DNA from: Ostreococcus mediterraneus
Taxonomy: Eukaryota; Chlorophyta; Mamiellophyceae; Mamiellales; Bathycoccaceae
DNA: 64,000 nucleotides
Assembly (NCBI GenBank): GCA_012295225.1
Contig: WMKK01000009.1
Location: 703,909-767,908 of the forward strand
Reading direction: 5' to 3'
Position numbers and translations under genes: made by a program. Shown here in pieces: positions 56,229-64,000 of this stretch (positions are counted from its first letter, which is position 1; the number at the start of each line of letters is the position of its first letter). Below the pieces are notes generated by a model. The model saw only the letters and a list, made by a program, of their open reading frames with translations, searched no databases and was not told the DNA's origin.

Positions 56229-59200
56229 ATGTCGTTGGCGAATGCATCCGACCCGTGGGCGTCGTACGCAGCAGCTGACCCGCGTACGGATGATGCGCCA
56301 CCGCGAAGACGTGCGACGAGGTCGACTCGTCAGTCGCGATTGGGGCAACCATCGGTAAAGGCAGTTCGAGAGAGCAAGAAGCGCACGACGGATGATGATG
56401 ACGACGGCGAAGACGGCGAAACGGTGGAGACGGCGAGCGAAGGCGAAAGCGACGAGGTCGATGTGCAAAAGAAATCCAAGCAGCGTTCGACGCGTAAAAT
56501 TCAGATATCATTTAAGGATGAAGCTGAAAATGCATCGCTAAGCGCGCTGGCGAATACTCGCACGCCGCGCTCGAAGAAAATCGTGGTGAAGGAGGAAGTT
56601 GAAAAGATTAACGCCAAGGAGCCGCTCGCTCAGCGCACCAACAAAACGTCTACGCGCGACAGTCAGGAAGATACCGGTGCGGTGAACAGACATGTGTTAC
56701 ATTCTTCAAATGAGTCTTTCGCCACGGCATCGATCGATCCTTGGGGCGTGCCTCTCGTGCAAGCTGTGCAAACAAAGACATCAAACAAGAGCCAGGTGGC
56801 AAAATCAACGCCGTCTTCGGCGGCCCGCGACAATGACATCAAGGTCAAAGCAAAGCGTGCATTTGTGGACACTCCAGTGAGTCCGAATCGGTATGAGCCG
56901 GTGCGTTCGACACCGAAGCGTTCGAAAGAGGCGACGACTGCGGCGGCGTTTGGTAGCCCGACGGCGGTTTTGACGGCGACAAACGCGCCGCTCAGAGCAA
57001 ACACCGCTGAAGGCCAATCCTACGTGTGTCCTGGTCCACCGCTTCCTCCAAAAGGTGAATGTTACTTGGGTTTGTGGCGTGGCGAAGAACGCGCGCGCAT
57101 TCTTGCCTACGAGGCTTGCGTGCAGACGTGCTTGGAAGGCTCGTTGGGTTCCTACACGGCGCAGAACAAGTTTGATATGGGTGTTTTCTTTTTGACAAAT
57201 CGATGCGCTGAACTTCGAAAAGCATTCGGCTTGGACAGCGTACTCGTCGGCGTTCTTCCTGATGAGTCGCGAAGTCCAGATTCACGAGCAATCACTCCTG
57301 ATAAGAGCGGACGTCGCTCGGATTCCATGCGCATCGTCGGCGCGGGCGCGGGCGGCGTTCGATGGGCCGCCATTACGGTTGGCGTCAGTGAGGTGTGCAT
57401 TGTGGAAAGAGGAATTAAGAAATACACACAGGGTTGGGATCCACGCGATCATGGGTGGCAAAAGCCTACCGAGGCAAGAGGACAGCATTTGATCATTCGC
57501 ACTGAAGGCGGGCCTGGGAGCGCCGAAGTGTGCGAGGAGATGCGCACAAAGCAGGAACCAGTGCGTCTTGCTCTTGGCCCTGGAGACACGACTTTCATCA
57601 TTGAAGTCCCGCTCAAAGCAAACAAAACCGCAAAAGCTGTGATTGCTCTGGACGAACTTTGTCGATTATCAGACAAAGGCGTCGTAGAGCTCGATTTGAT
57701 GCTCACCGCTGACGTACCAGCAACCGCCGAGCGCGAGGCGCACGTTCGCACGTATGAAAAGGGGACTGTGAAGCTCACCGCGGTGTTCGAGGCAGCTGTC
57801 GGTGCTGGTTTGATGTCCGCTCCACCAGGTGCGGGCACTGCTCCAGGTCGTGACACGCAAGGATGGGCAGAAGCGAATGCAGCTTTAACTCCTCAAGCAG
57901 CGTATGATTTTTCTCTTGGCGCGGCGTTACGGGCCATAGGTTTCACACGCCGTCGGTTGCGCGTTCACGGCAATTGGGAGTTGTTACTAAAAGAACTTGC
58001 CGAAGGACACAATGTGACCACTACGTACACGTCTTTGCGGTACATACAACACATGCTGGCTGTTGCCACGCCTACGGCGGATTGTTTGTCGATGATTCGT
58101 GATCATTTGCGTGAGGCATTGAGAAGGCAAGTTGACGGATCACTCGGTTCAGTTGAGTCTCAAATGCTCAATTCTATCCGCGTGGCTGTGATGACTCTCG
58201 TGTGCGTGTGCTTTCAACATTACAAATCGTTGGATGAAAGTGAGTTCAGAGGCATCACAGAAAGTATGCCACCAATCGTTCCGGCGCCAGCGCTCAGTGT
58301 TTCATTGGAGCTGTTCAAGGCGCTGCAGCGTGATCCGAGTTCGAGCGCATCATTGGAGATCATGACGAAAGAAATTATCAGCGCCGCTCGTGCGTGTTTC
58401 AAGAAAAACAGAGCAGTTCTGATTGGCGATGCAAGAACACTCGCGGTGAACAACAAGGATCTCGTCACGCAGTTATACGTGTGCATTGGAAATCTGTGTG
58501 TGACACTCAGGCACGAATTGGACACTGATAGAACAATCATGGAAACGTGCTCGTTCCCATCCGGGTTCTCCTTGCCACTACTTTCCGCCGATGTATATTG
58601 CAGCGAAGTTGCGGCAACGCTCCAAGATGCTCTCGATACGTGTCCACCGTCAGGGCCACCATCGAGTGACATCTTGGACTGCATCGATCGTTCATGCGAT
58701 CTTCAGGCGTCAGCGTCTTTGGAAGAAGATCAGACTAGAGCAAGTACGCTGAAATTGAACACGCGACACATTTTTCAGCCGCACATCGATGGATGGATTG
58801 AGTCATCGAGAAAGCGCCTTGAAGCACGTTGCTCGGCTGCGTTGAATAGCAAGGGTGTGTCTGGAAACGCTATTGACGATGCGTACGCAGCCATGGATCA
58901 ATCGTTGGAAGGATTTGAGCGAATTGTCACCCGTTGGCCAGATCAGGCGATGGCGTTGGAAGAGATACTCGTTGGTGCTGAGCGTTTGATAATTCACAAA
59001 ATTGCCGAAACGGTTGAACATTTGCACGTGGGCATCCAAAAGGATGATGAAGCGGGTACAATTGTCAAGCCTCCTTTGAGTCGTAAGGGCGCAGCTCAGT
59101 GGATGAACATCGGTCGCATGAAAGAAGGAGCTGCTTCGATTGCGAAGCGAACAGCGCAAGTATCGAATGCCGTATCAAAGAGATTTGCCATGCACGATCG

Positions 59201-59819
59201 AGCGCACGGCGGCATGCCTCCAGAACTCGCGGCGGCGTTGAATGCTCTCAAATCAATGGAAATTCTTAGACCAGACGTCGGTGCACGGCTGATGGAATGG
59301 GCAAATAATGGCGGTGGTGCCGGCCCAGAGCTTGGCAGGCGAATGTCTGAGGCTCTTGGGGAGTTGCGCGCGCACTACTCTGGATACTTGCGCCGCGCCG
59401 TAGCTGGCGTGTACAGTTGCGGACCGTCGTTGCGAAGCAAGCTTCGAGATGCCGACGCCAAGCAAGATGTTGAACCTGTCGTGGCGCCAGTGGTGACATA
59501 CATCGAAAGTATCAAATCTACTCTCGAGCGAAAGTTGCCGCAGCGTCGGGCGAAAGTTGGCGTGTTGCGTGGGTTGTGGGATTCGATTGGCGCCGAAGCG
59601 TTGGCGTTTTATGAGGAAGATTTACGTACCAATTCCACTTGGCATCGACGTGTGCTTGCGAGTGCTGCGATTGATATTGTCAGTGAAAACTTCTCACAAG
59701 TCATCCGTGAAAGCTTGGGACACGATGTTCAAGATAAAGATTTGGAAGCACCCACAAGTATTGCAAAGTTGCAAGCCTTCAACTCGAGCACCGCGCGCGA
59801 CTCAGTCCAGTTGTACTAG
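56229..59819 (+). CDS. Large protein of unknown function (1196 residues)
   Basis: The N-terminal 270 residues are charged and disordered-looking, with Arg/Lys/Glu/Ser-rich stretches and DPWxxY/DPWG motifs (SDPWASYA, IDPWGVPL). From about residue 275 a folded region begins: PKGECYLGLWRGEERARILAY, VFFLTNRCAELRKAFGLDSVL and a beta-rich stretch to about 540. The C-terminal 600 residues are mostly helical, with HIFQPHIDGWIESSRKRLEA and VLRGLWDSIGAEALAFYEEDL. The helical bundle superficially recalls tethering/MUN-type proteins, but I cannot support that assignment. The uninterrupted frame and codon use mark a real gene. Confidence 0.75.
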   Translation: MSLANASDPWASYAAADPRTDDAPPRRRATRSTRQSRLGQPSVKAVRESKKRTTDDDDDGEDGETVETASEGESDEVDVQKKSKQRSTRKIQISFKDEAENASLSALANTRTPRSKKIVVKEEVEKINAKEPLAQRTNKTSTRDSQEDTGAVNRHVLHSSNESFATASIDPWGVPLVQAVQTKTSNKSQVAKSTPSSAARDNDIKVKAKRAFVDTPVSPNRYEPVRSTPKRSKEATTAAAFGSPTAVLTATNAPLRANTAEGQSYVCPGPPLPPKGECYLGLWRGEERARILAYEACVQTCLEGSLGSYTAQNKFDMGVFFLTNRCAELRKAFGLDSVLVGVLPDESRSPDSRAITPDKSGRRSDSMRIVGAGAGGVRWAAITVGVSEVCIVERGIKKYTQGWDPRDHGWQKPTEARGQHLIIRTEGGPGSAEVCEEMRTKQEPVRLALGPGDTTFIIEVPLKANKTAKAVIALDELCRLSDKGVVELDLMLTADVPATAEREAHVRTYEKGTVKLTAVFEAAVGAGLMSAPPGAGTAPGRDTQGWAEANAALTPQAAYDFSLGAALRAIGFTRRRLRVHGNWELLLKELAEGHNVTTTYTSLRYIQHMLAVATPTADCLSMIRDHLREALRRQVDGSLGSVESQMLNSIRVAVMTLVCVCFQHYKSLDESEFRGITESMPPIVPAPALSVSLELFKALQRDPSSSASLEIMTKEIISAARACFKKNRAVLIGDARTLAVNNKDLVTQLYVCIGNLCVTLRHELDTDRTIMETCSFPSGFSLPLLSADVYCSEVAATLQDALDTCPPSGPPSSDILDCIDRSCDLQASASLEEDQTRASTLKLNTRHIFQPHIDGWIESSRKRLEARCSAALNSKGVSGNAIDDAYAAMDQSLEGFERIVTRWPDQAMALEEILVGAERLIIHKIAETVEHLHVGIQKDDEAGTIVKPPLSRKGAAQWMNIGRMKEGAASIAKRTAQVSNAVSKRFAMHDRAHGGMPPELAAALNALKSMEILRPDVGARLMEWANNGGGAGPELGRRMSEALGELRAHYSGYLRRAVAGVYSCGPSLRSKLRDADAKQDVEPVVAPVVTYIESIKSTLERKLPQRRAKVGVLRGLWDSIGAEALAFYEEDLRTNSTWHRRVLASAAIDIVSENFSQVIRESLGHDVQDKDLEAPTSIAKLQAFNSSTARDSVQLY

Positions 59820-59951
59820 CTTTCCTCACTCAAGTCGTTTGGTTCTAGTAGCGCCTGTTGTATATCACTATCGAATATGTTATTTATTCATCCGCTTTTT
59901 TTTGGTACCGGTATTTGTCTACGACGATGCGAAATTGTCATTGCGCGCTGT

Positions 59952-61982
59952 TCAATCATCCTTGCCTTTTCCTTTGTCATCTTCGTCGACTGCCCAATCG
60001 TCGGCGCTCTCCGCGCTCGACTTTTTCTGTTTCATCAGTTCCTTTTTCACGAGCTCATAAACCAAGAAAGATGCGCCTGCTTGTGGTACAATCTTTAACG
60101 ACGACGGTACCCATCCACGAAACAAAGCTTTCGCGCCGCCATCTTTGACGGTCATCATCAAGCTGTTCGCTAAAGAAAGCGGCTTGCCATTCATCCCGAG
60201 TGGCATCAAACCTGTTTGCAGTCTCACTGTTGCTTGGTAAATCGGGTAAGATGCAGTCGAGGCCAGGAAGCCAGATGCGACACCGCATAATAGCGTCGGC
60301 CCGGCTCCAGCACTTTCTTTGTTCGTAGCCTTCTTGTACGCATTTGACAAAATGTCATAGGTTCCAAAAGACAACCCAGTGTACGGTATTGTGCCAATCA
60401 TCGCTGTGCCCCAGCCAGAATACAATCCTTTCAATCCAACTTGCTTGACGACACTTGACGCTGCGACGATAGAATTTTTGTATGCTTGTGGGTTCACACT
60501 TAATCGTGTGGAAATCACTTCTAAAGGATACAGTAAAGTATCGCTTGTTATACCAGCCATTGCGCCGGCACATAGTCTCTCGAAATTCGTAGGCTCGCGG
60601 CTTTCACCTTGTGTCAATAGGTTCTTATACGCATTGTAAGCGAAAAAATCAATCGCCTTGCCCGGAGCTGAAGACATTGAGTTCGAAAAGTTTCCTTTGA
60701 ACAAACCTTTGACGCCTTCGTCGCGAATAATTCCTTTGAACATTGGTAACAGTCCTTTCGCGTTCTCAGCCGTTGATGTTGCGGTTCGCACCGCGAGTAC
60801 GTTAAGCGGCGAACTCACCGTTTTAGCTACGATGCCGGCAACGCCACCAGCGAGCAAGTGACCCCAAGGGCTACCTTCTTTGCGTCTATCAGGAATTGCC
60901 AATCGTCTAGGACCAATATCGAGACCAACCTTCATGTAGTACGGGGAGACTGTTTTCAAGCTATCCGCCGGCATCAGTACGAGCAAGTCTCGGAAATCAT
61001 CAGATGATAAACGCGAGTCATCATCAACGTGCTCTAATATCGCATCGAGACCTTTTCGACGAAGCTTTTTACGCGAGTTGTATCTACCAGAACGAAGCTC
61101 CAGATCGCGAAGACCTGATTTCAGTTGCTTCCCTGTGATGAAGCCATTCTCGTCTGGTTCGAGCGAATCGAACGCTCCCCGTAGGGCAACCTCCTTCGAC
61201 CGCACAAAAGCCGCAAACGACTCAAAATCCATCGCNCCATCACCCCCGCTCGAGTCACCTTCAGCGATGAAGTCATGCACAAATGACGCTGGCATGCGCA
61301 ACGTTTTAGCGTACTGTTCGATTTCGGACTGACTTATATATCCCGAGTCTCTTGTGTCGATACGTCTAAAGAGCTCCTTCAACCTTCTTTGCCGCTGCAT
61401 CCATCGCGAAGAGTTACCCCGTCGCATCGCGCTTGCTTCAAGTCTAGCTTTTAACGTCTCATAATCATTATCTGCCATGGCTCTCAATAGAAATGTACTC
61501 ACAACAAATTTGCACGTCACGACGCCACTTTCATTGCTCTGCAGAATGGCGCTTCGTACGCTTAAACCCATCGAGTTCAGCGCGTTACCTAAATCCGCCA
61601 TTAAACCCGTGCGGTCCCACGTGTAAAGTGTCACGCGAGTCATGCCACTTTCGTTATCTTCCTCGATAGTACACGTCGTCTTACCCACGTAAGAGGGCAT
61701 CACGTTGCCTTCCTCGTCGTAGTGCGGATTTGGGCTTGTCCCGTCGTTCTTCGCGTTCCCGTCGGCGCTGCTCGCGCGATCGGCTCCGCGCGCGTCGTTG
61801 CTCGACTTTGGCTTTTGCCCCGCACTCATCGACGCCAAACACCTCCGCGTCGTCGTCGTCAACGCTCGCACCACGCGTCCGCGCCTCCATGCATCCACAC
61901 GTCGCCCTACGCTTAACGCCGCCTCACGCGACGGTGCGGTCGACGCCGCCGCGTTCGTGCTCGTGCGTCGCGTGTGATCCAT
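59952..61982 (-). CDS. ACT domain-EF-hand-mitochondrial carrier fusion protein
   Basis: The 676-residue protein has a basic presequence-like start, then an ACT domain at about 112-185 (TRVTLYTWDRTGLMADLGNA, LNSMGLSVRSAILQSNESG). EF-hand-like loops follow at about 209-220 (DTRDSGYISQSE), 243-254 and 275-288 (EPDENGFITGK). Three mitochondrial-carrier repeats occupy about 372-655. The EF-plus-carrier part resembles calcium-regulated ATP-Mg/Pi carriers (SCaMC/APC). ACT domains usually bind amino acids or other small ligands. Carrier signatures are atypical (PLNVLA, PLEVIS, PIYQAT). One ambiguous base at 61236 falls in a GGN codon, which is Gly whatever the base. Confidence 0.88.
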   Translation of the reverse strand: MDHTRRTSTNAAASTAPSREAALSVGRRVDAWRRGRVVRALTTTTRRCLASMSAGQKPKSSNDARGADRASSADGNAKNDGTSPNPHYDEEGNVMPSYVGKTTCTIEEDNESGMTRVTLYTWDRTGLMADLGNALNSMGLSVRSAILQSNESGVVTCKFVVSTFLLRAMADNDYETLKARLEASAMRRGNSSRWMQRQRRLKELFRRIDTRDSGYISQSEIEQYAKTLRMPASFVHDFIAEGDSSGGDXAMDFESFAAFVRSKEVALRGAFDSLEPDENGFITGKQLKSGLRDLELRSGRYNSRKKLRRKGLDAILEHVDDDSRLSSDDFRDLLVLMPADSLKTVSPYYMKVGLDIGPRRLAIPDRRKEGSPWGHLLAGGVAGIVAKTVSSPLNVLAVRTATSTAENAKGLLPMFKGIIRDEGVKGLFKGNFSNSMSSAPGKAIDFFAYNAYKNLLTQGESREPTNFERLCAGAMAGITSDTLLYPLEVISTRLSVNPQAYKNSIVAASSVVKQVGLKGLYSGWGTAMIGTIPYTGLSFGTYDILSNAYKKATNKESAGAGPTLLCGVASGFLASTASYPIYQATVRLQTGLMPLGMNGKPLSLANSLMMTVKDGGAKALFRGWVPSSLKIVPQAGASFLVYELVKKELMKQKKSSAESADDWAVDEDDKGKGKDD

Positions 61983-62142
61983 GGCGCCGGTGTAACGAAC
62001 GCACGTCCACCCTCGCCGTATCGTCTCACGCGCGTCCTCCTCGCCTTACGCCGTCGCGCTCTCACGACTCGCGTCTTCGTTGACCCGACCGAAAAAGCAA
62101 CAGCTGATGAGCACGACGCGCACGTCCCTTACTGTCTCGCGC

Positions 62143-62161
62143 GCGCACGCACGCACGCACG
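62143..62161. repeat. Short (GCAC)n repeat
   Basis: Four GCAC-type units lie in the 221-bp divergent gap between the carrier fusion and RRP6, about 40 bp upstream of the RRP6 start codon. A longer relative is at 56149-56180. Confidence 0.8.
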
Positions 62162-62203
62162 GGTGGACACGACCGCGCTCGAGCGCGAAGGTCGTGGATA
62201 AAG

Positions 62204-64000
62204 ATGACCGCACCGATCGCGTCGCGTGTGATCGCGGACGCGGCGGCGAGCGAGGAGGATATCGAGCGCGTGGCGTCCAGTTTGGCGACGTCGAGCGCTG
62301 AGGTGGCGGCGGTGGAATTCATCAGCGGTGGCGACTATCATTACTCGACTAACTTTGTAGAGTTTGAAAACCCATTGAAAGAGATTCGAGGAAGGATTAC
62401 TGGGTGCTTACGACGACTCAATGCGTTGAGCGACGCCGATGACGGTCAAGGTGAAGAACCATTGGATGCAGAGGATGCCTTTGTGCGACTTAGAGACGCC
62501 GTCGACGAACGTTGCGACGCAATAGATGCAGCCGTCATGATTATGAGAGGTGACGAACGGGCATATACTGTTCGCAACACAAATGCTAGTGATGTAGAAA
62601 AGCCTGGGCGAGGATTTAGGCGGTACGACGTGACGTGCGCGCGACCGCAAGAACAATTCGAAGATGTCATCGACAACTGCCGGAGCGTCGTCGAACACAA
62701 AGGTTTGACCAAGCCAGTTGGATTTCCGAGTTACGAAGCGTATGCAAACGCGTTGATTAATCGTGCTCAATACGCGGAGTTCATGACTGAATCGAGACCT
62801 GCTGTTTTGCCGACACCTATGGATCACGAGCACCCACTTGAAGTCGTCGAAACGCCCGAAGCGCTGAACGCGCTCGCTGCGCATTTGGACGAGTGTAAGG
62901 AATTTGCAGTTGATCTCGAGCATCATTCATACCGGTCTTTCAAGGGCTTTACGTGTTTGATGCAAATCAGTACACGCGAACGCGATTTCGTGGTGGACAC
63001 GTTGAAGCTTCGCAGTTACATTCGAGATGCGCTCGGAAAGGCGTTTTGCGACGGCGACAAATTGAAGATTATGCACGGGGCGGACAATGACGTGCAATGG
63101 TTGCAAAAGGATTTTGGCATGTTTGTGAACTGTTTATTCGATACAGGCCAGGCAGCTCGGGTGCTCGAACTTCCAAGCAAGGGCCTGAGTTATCTTCTTC
63201 ATCATTTCTGCGGCGTTAAAGCTGAAAAGAAATTTCAGCTCGCTGATTGGCGCTTAAGGCCACTCACGAAAGAGATGTTGCATTACGCGCGCAGCGACAC
63301 GCATTATTTACTATATGTTCACGATCGATTGAAAGAATCGTTGCTCGCGCAAGGTGCGACGTGCATTCAGGACACATTTGATCGAAGCCGAGACGTTTGT
63401 TTGAAGCGGTACGAGTTGCTGACGTTTGAAGAGGGCGCATATTACGAAGACTTGCTGAAGAATGACAACTTGAAAGAATTGAACGACGCACAGTTGGCTG
63501 TTTACGCTGCATTGTTTTCCTGGCGTGATTTGACCGCGCGTAACGCTGACGAAAGCCTGGGATACGTCATGCCGCGTGGGCTGATGATGCGCGTCGCACT
63601 TTCGTCGGGAACTCTGTCTGCTCGCGCGCTTCTCGCTGAATGCAGAGGCGAAGCGCCACTGGTGGCCAAAAATGCGGACGCGGTTGCAGACTTGATCGCG
63701 CGTGCGCACACTTTTGGCGCGCCGAGTTTCAAGCCAGCGTCGATGGATGCGTCAACCGTGGCGACTGAAGCGGTGGCGGCGAGCGAGCGCGTCGTTCCGA
63801 AAACGCAAAGCGGCGAGATACACGACACTACGCTCGTGAGTGATGACGCGACGGTTGCGCACACAAATCTCGCACCGATGGCTTTGCCGGCGGCGAAAAA
63901 AGTCAAACGCAAGCGAGGTGGTACGATGGCCTCTCTTATGAGTGGCGTCGGTGGCGAAGCATCAAAGACTACAAACGTCGTCGTTCCCTTGGATTCGATT
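62204..64000 (+). CDS. RRP6: RRP6/EXOSC10, nuclear exosome 3'-5' exoribonuclease (runs off the right edge)
   Basis: The 599 residues present start MTAPIASRVIAD. A PMC2NT-like N-terminal region spans about 10-120. The DEDDy exonuclease domain is complete: EFAVDLEHHSYRSF (D, E), HGADNDVQWLQKDFG (D) and YARSDTHYLLYVHD (D and Tyr). An HRDC domain follows at about 435-500 (LFSWRDLTARNADESLGYV, MPRGLMMRVALSSG). RRP6 trims rRNA, snoRNA and other nuclear transcripts as part of the nuclear exosome. The C-terminal basic region (KKVKRKRGG) starts just before the window ends, so the protein is missing only its tail. Confidence 0.95.
   Translation, partial: MTAPIASRVIADAAASEEDIERVASSLATSSAEVAAVEFISGGDYHYSTNFVEFENPLKEIRGRITGCLRRLNALSDADDGQGEEPLDAEDAFVRLRDAVDERCDAIDAAVMIMRGDERAYTVRNTNASDVEKPGRGFRRYDVTCARPQEQFEDVIDNCRSVVEHKGLTKPVGFPSYEAYANALINRAQYAEFMTESRPAVLPTPMDHEHPLEVVETPEALNALAAHLDECKEFAVDLEHHSYRSFKGFTCLMQISTRERDFVVDTLKLRSYIRDALGKAFCDGDKLKIMHGADNDVQWLQKDFGMFVNCLFDTGQAARVLELPSKGLSYLLHHFCGVKAEKKFQLADWRLRPLTKEMLHYARSDTHYLLYVHDRLKESLLAQGATCIQDTFDRSRDVCLKRYELLTFEEGAYYEDLLKNDNLKELNDAQLAVYAALFSWRDLTARNADESLGYVMPRGLMMRVALSSGTLSARALLAECRGEAPLVAKNADAVADLIARAHTFGAPSFKPASMDASTVATEAVAASERVVPKTQSGEIHDTTLVSDDATVAHTNLAPMALPAAKKVKRKRGGTMASLMSGVGGEASKTTNVVVPLDSI

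Noticed and set aside
56229-59819. Assignment of the 1196-residue protein as a MUN/DUF810 tethering factor
   Set aside because: Only the helical character and one IDGWIESS-like segment suggest it; the diagnostic DUF810 motifs are not present.
61236-61236. Ambiguous base N in the ACT-EF-carrier gene
   Set aside because: It is the third position of a GGN codon, so the residue is Gly in every case and the protein is unaffected.

Overview
This 64-kb window is compact nuclear DNA from a green alga, most likely a picoeukaryote of the Mamiellophyceae close to Ostreococcus. The base composition is GC-rich, intergenic gaps are mostly 50-500 bp, and almost every gene is a single open frame. The two clear splicing cases (eL22, and the hypothetical gene at 28.5-29.2 kb) have short introns near the 5' end. 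The gene content is plant-like: plant-type PEP carboxylase, plastid Cpn60-alpha, Rubisco activase, an ABA4-like protein, SPINDLY, a SAC1/SLT-type sulfate transporter and plastid-type O-acetylserine (thiol)lyase. Plant-type telo-boxes (AAACCCTA) occur in several gene-start regions. I saw no mobile element, virus-derived element or CRISPR array.

Layout. 0-13 kb: SNF2 ATPase (partial, runs off the left edge), eIF4B-like factor, SCP/FCP-type phosphatase, small membrane protein, organellar DUS3-like dihydrouridine synthase, XPD helicase, acyltransferase-3 protein, spliced eL22, a Rubicon-homology protein and a DPY-30 protein. 13.4-13.6 kb: a permuted tRNA-Arg(UCU) gene with the 3' half transcribed before the 5' half. 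13.8-30.6 kb: a type II membrane protein, PEPC, argininosuccinate lyase, OS-9, SPINDLY, Cpn60-alpha, a 1.07-kb repeat-rich gap with a G-quadruplex motif, Tsr3, a spliced nuclear hypothetical, and eIF4A-III. 31-37 kb: sulfate transporter, an auxin-efflux-type carrier with MORN repeats inside its central loop, and cysteine synthase. 37.5-47.3 kb: trafficking genes (Rab3GAP1, VPS33, VPS52) mixed with ABA4-like, DUF2306-like and bS16 genes. 47.5-64 kb: Rubisco activase fused to two rhodanese domains and a WW domain, M3 peptidase, a DUF3253 protein with an in-frame TGA at the family's conserved cysteine (candidate selenoprotein), a methyltransferase, a PWI/SR splicing factor, a zinc-finger protein, a large protein of unknown function, an ACT-EF-hand-mitochondrial-carrier fusion, and RRP6/EXOSC10 (partial, runs off the right edge).

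The most unusual items are the permuted tRNA, the DUF3253 selenoprotein candidate, and three multidomain fusions (activase-rhodanese-WW, AEC-MORN, ACT-EF-carrier). Most genes are ordinary housekeeping genes arranged head-to-head or tail-to-tail. Start codons were placed at the first plausible ATG; several frames extend upstream without one.
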